Assembly (NCBI GenBank): GCA_900550035.1
Contig: URQS01000073.1
Coordinates: forward strand, 1 to 14,622
Direction of reading: 5' to 3'
Length of the DNA stretch: 14,622 bases
Origin: an uncultured Prevotella sp.
GTDB lineage: Bacteria; Bacteroidota; Bacteroidia; Bacteroidales; Bacteroidaceae
Shown: positions 13,798-14,622 of the stretch, one piece after another
Position numbering within the stretch: the first letter of the stretch is position 1
Layout of the letters: each line of letters opens with the position of its first letter
Made by a program: the position numbers and the translations under genes
Notes under the pieces: generated by a model
What the model saw: the letters and a program-made list of their open reading frames with translations, nothing else
What the model was told of the DNA's origin: nothing
Databases searched by the model: none

Positions 13798-13831
13798 TTT
13801 CTATTGTAAGGACGTCTTCATACAATAGAAA
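13798..13831 (-). other. Intercistronic hairpin between sigma and anti-sigma genes
   Basis: An 11-bp perfect inverted repeat, TTTCTATTGTA (13798-13808) and TACAATAGAAA (13821-13831), has a 12-nt loop containing GACGTC. It fills half of the 65-nt gap. In the transcript it is followed by CCCUAAAAUG rather than a U-tract, so it is not a classical terminator. It could slow ribosomes or RNases and adjust the sigma to anti-sigma ratio. Confidence 0.65.
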
Positions 13832-13841
13832 AATCGTTATG

Positions 13842-14330
13842 CTACTTTCCTTTCAACTTTTCTCTGAGCGTTCGCAAACCTTTCACGATGTGCTTGTTCA
13901 CAGCCGAGATGCTGATGCCCAGTTCTTCTGCCGTATCCTTATACGACATGCCTTCGCGATAGCACAATCGGATAACGGAAGCTGTTTGATTGGTCAAGTC
14001 ATTGTCGATGCAATCCACCGCTGCTTGCCATCGTTCTTCCAGGCGGTAAGACTCTTCCTCCGTCAGTTTCTCTTCCGAGAGAGGAAGAAGCAGCTTAAGC
14101 CTTTCATCCCGTTTCTTCTTGGCCATAATATTGATGCAAGCATTCTTCACGCTCCGCATCAAGTAAGCCTGGTCAGGAATCAGCTGTTTGTCCCACAACC
14201 TTGAGAACACATCGCTCACCACATCCTTCGCCACATCGTTGTCATGTAGCAAGGCAAAGGCTAAGCGATACATCCGTTCGTAATGGTCGTGAAACAGCTG
14301 TTCCATTTGCTGTTCATTATCTTCAGTCAT
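13842..14330 (-). CDS. ECF-type RNA polymerase sigma factor
   Basis: A 162-residue sigma-70 family protein with only regions 2 and 4. Region 2 (about 10-75) includes FHDHYERMYRLAFALLHDNDVAKDVVSDVFSRLWDK, with the helices that bind core polymerase and open the -10 region. Region 4 (about 103-157) includes SVIRLCYREGMSYKDTAEELGISISAVNKHIVKGLRTLREKLK, a helix-turn-helix that reads the -35 element. It is a little shorter than the common 180-190 residues, largely at the N-terminus and in the 2-4 linker (76-102, charged), but nothing essential seems lost. It is the first gene of the sigma/anti-sigma/receptor operon. The promoter upstream looks like a housekeeping one, so basal expression is probably independent of its own activity. 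Target promoters are unknown. Confidence 0.92.
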   Translation of the reverse strand: MTEDNEQQMEQLFHDHYERMYRLAFALLHDNDVAKDVVSDVFSRLWDKQLIPDQAYLMRSVKNACINIMAKKKRDERLKLLLPLSEEKLTEEESYRLEERWQAAVDCIDNDLTNQTASVIRLCYREGMSYKDTAEELGISISAVNKHIVKGLRTLREKLKGK

Positions 14331-14387
14331 TACGTCATTTTCTTCTTGTTTCTACTCTTATAGACAAGCTTTCCGTAAATCAATCAC

Positions 14388-14422
14388 CCCTAAAATGAAG
14401 AAATCTTCATGTTTCTTTTAGG
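14388..14422 (-). promoter_or_regulatory. Hairpin in the 5' leader of the sigma operon
   Basis: In the minus-strand transcript, CCTAAA (14417-14422) and ATGAAGA (14404-14410) pair with TCTTCAT (14395-14401) and TTTAGG (14389-14394). This makes a 7-bp plus 6-bp stem with a 2-nt loop and a 6-nt one-sided bulge. It lies 58-92 nt upstream of the sigma start codon, inside the predicted leader. The downstream arm belongs to the 16-nt segment (14388-14403) complementary to the anti-sigma start region. It also holds a possible six-codon ORF, MKISSF (14390-14410). It may instead be a DNA operator. Confidence 0.6.
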
Positions 14423-14445
14423 AAAACATTGTAGCCTATTTTATA

Positions 14446-14477
14446 CAAAGGTAATATACTTTTCTTAACTTCTCAAA
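14446..14477 (-). promoter_or_regulatory. Promoter of the sigma/anti-sigma/receptor operon
   Basis: On the minus strand TTTG (plus CAAA, 14474-14477) lies 20 nt upstream of TACCTTTG (plus CAAAGGTA, 14446-14453). Both boxes and the spacing match the Bacteroidota primary-sigma consensus. Transcription should start near 14439, leaving a leader of about 110 nt that contains the hairpin described above. Confidence 0.78.
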
Positions 14478-14513
14478 ACCAATGAGGCACCATAACTCAC
14501 TGGTTATCAACAA

Positions 14514-14553
14514 GAAAAAGGGTATATACTCTGAATACTCAGTGTACATACCC
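14514..14553 (-). terminator. Intrinsic terminator of tRNA-Glu
   Basis: In minus-strand RNA, GGGTATGTAC (14544-14553) pairs with GTATATACCC (14520-14529) with one G-U wobble. A nested CTGA-GTAT-TCAG hairpin extends the stem, and a run of five U residues (14515-14519) follows. It begins 9 nt after the tRNA 3' end. The wobble and the U-tract work only leftward. Confidence 0.88.
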
Positions 14554-14562
14554 TATCGTTTG

Positions 14563-14622
14563 TAGTGGATAGGGGAATCGAACCCCTATGCCAAGATTGA
14601 GAATCTTGTATCCTAACCATTA
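14563..14622 (-). tRNA. tRNA-Glu (anticodon CUC), 5' end cut by the window edge
   Basis: The minus strand shows 60 nt of a tRNA, from the D-loop (TAATGGTTAGGATA) to the discriminator A. The anticodon stem-loop is CAAGA-TTCTCAA-TCTTG, giving anticodon CUC that reads GAG (Glu). The T-arm AGGGG-TTCGATT-CCCCT is intact, and the 3' acceptor strand ATCCACT is visible. CCA is not encoded, since CAA follows the discriminator. The 5' acceptor strand and D-stem start lie beyond the window. Confidence 0.9.

Noticed and set aside
13413..14204. A 263-codon plus-strand open frame across the anti-sigma and sigma genes
   Set aside because: It spans two genes and their gap in antisense, is S/F/H/R-rich and has no start context or domain. 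It is a by-product of codon use on the other strand.
1..14622. CRISPR arrays, insertion sequences, integrase or att sites near the tRNA
   Set aside because: No regularly spaced repeats, transposase or integrase motifs, or duplicated tRNA 3' end were found. The sequence beside tRNA-Glu holds only its terminator and the sigma-operon promoter.

Overview
The window looks like a chromosomal segment from a Bacteroidota species, most likely Bacteroidales and probably Prevotellaceae. Four things support this. Gene starts lack Shine-Dalgarno sequences. Promoters fit the Bacteroidota -33 TTTG / -7 TAnnTTTG consensus, with the octamer TAATTTTG recurring. The genes are typical of the group (Bacteroidota-type omega subunit, DUF4293, DUF4468, Porin_10-like porin, STN-domain TonB-dependent receptor with a DUF4974-type anti-sigma factor). 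Many GA(C/T)-rich, mid-GC codons are used. No phage, transposon, CRISPR array or plasmid gene was seen, so most of the window reads as core genome.

Left part (1-5246): rfbB (dTDP-glucose 4,6-dehydratase) points right and ends at a strong bidirectional terminator. Facing it is a leftward cluster, bamD - rpoZ - DUF4293, whose last two genes are coupled by a 1-nt overlap. bamD is divergent from uvrB, each with its own recognisable promoter.

Middle part (5290-10519): a rightward operon holds a secreted DUF4468 protein, an 84-residue two-helix membrane protein and a large putative porin. It ends at a long perfect hairpin shared with the convergent menA gene (menaquinone biosynthesis). menA is divergent from an HD-domain hydrolase gene. 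Their two core promoters lie on opposite strands of the same ~35 bp, inside a 13-bp perfect inverted repeat.

Right part (10521-14622): a leftward cell-surface-signalling operon encodes an ECF sigma factor, a short anti-sigma factor (no room for a FecR domain between the membrane helix and a DUF4974-like domain) and an 852-residue STN-containing TonB-dependent receptor. The expected logic is that substrate binding by the receptor signals through its STN domain to the anti-sigma factor and frees the sigma factor. The 5' leader contains a hairpin, and one of its arms is perfectly complementary over 16 nt to the segment just upstream of the anti-sigma start codon. This is the most novel-looking signal in the window. 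The window ends in a truncated tRNA-Glu(CUC) gene on the minus strand, with its own intrinsic terminator.

Nothing here is clearly a wholly new system. The best candidates for new biology are the leader/intercistronic RNA complementarity, the superimposed menA/HD promoters, and the charged ~100-residue insert in the porin.
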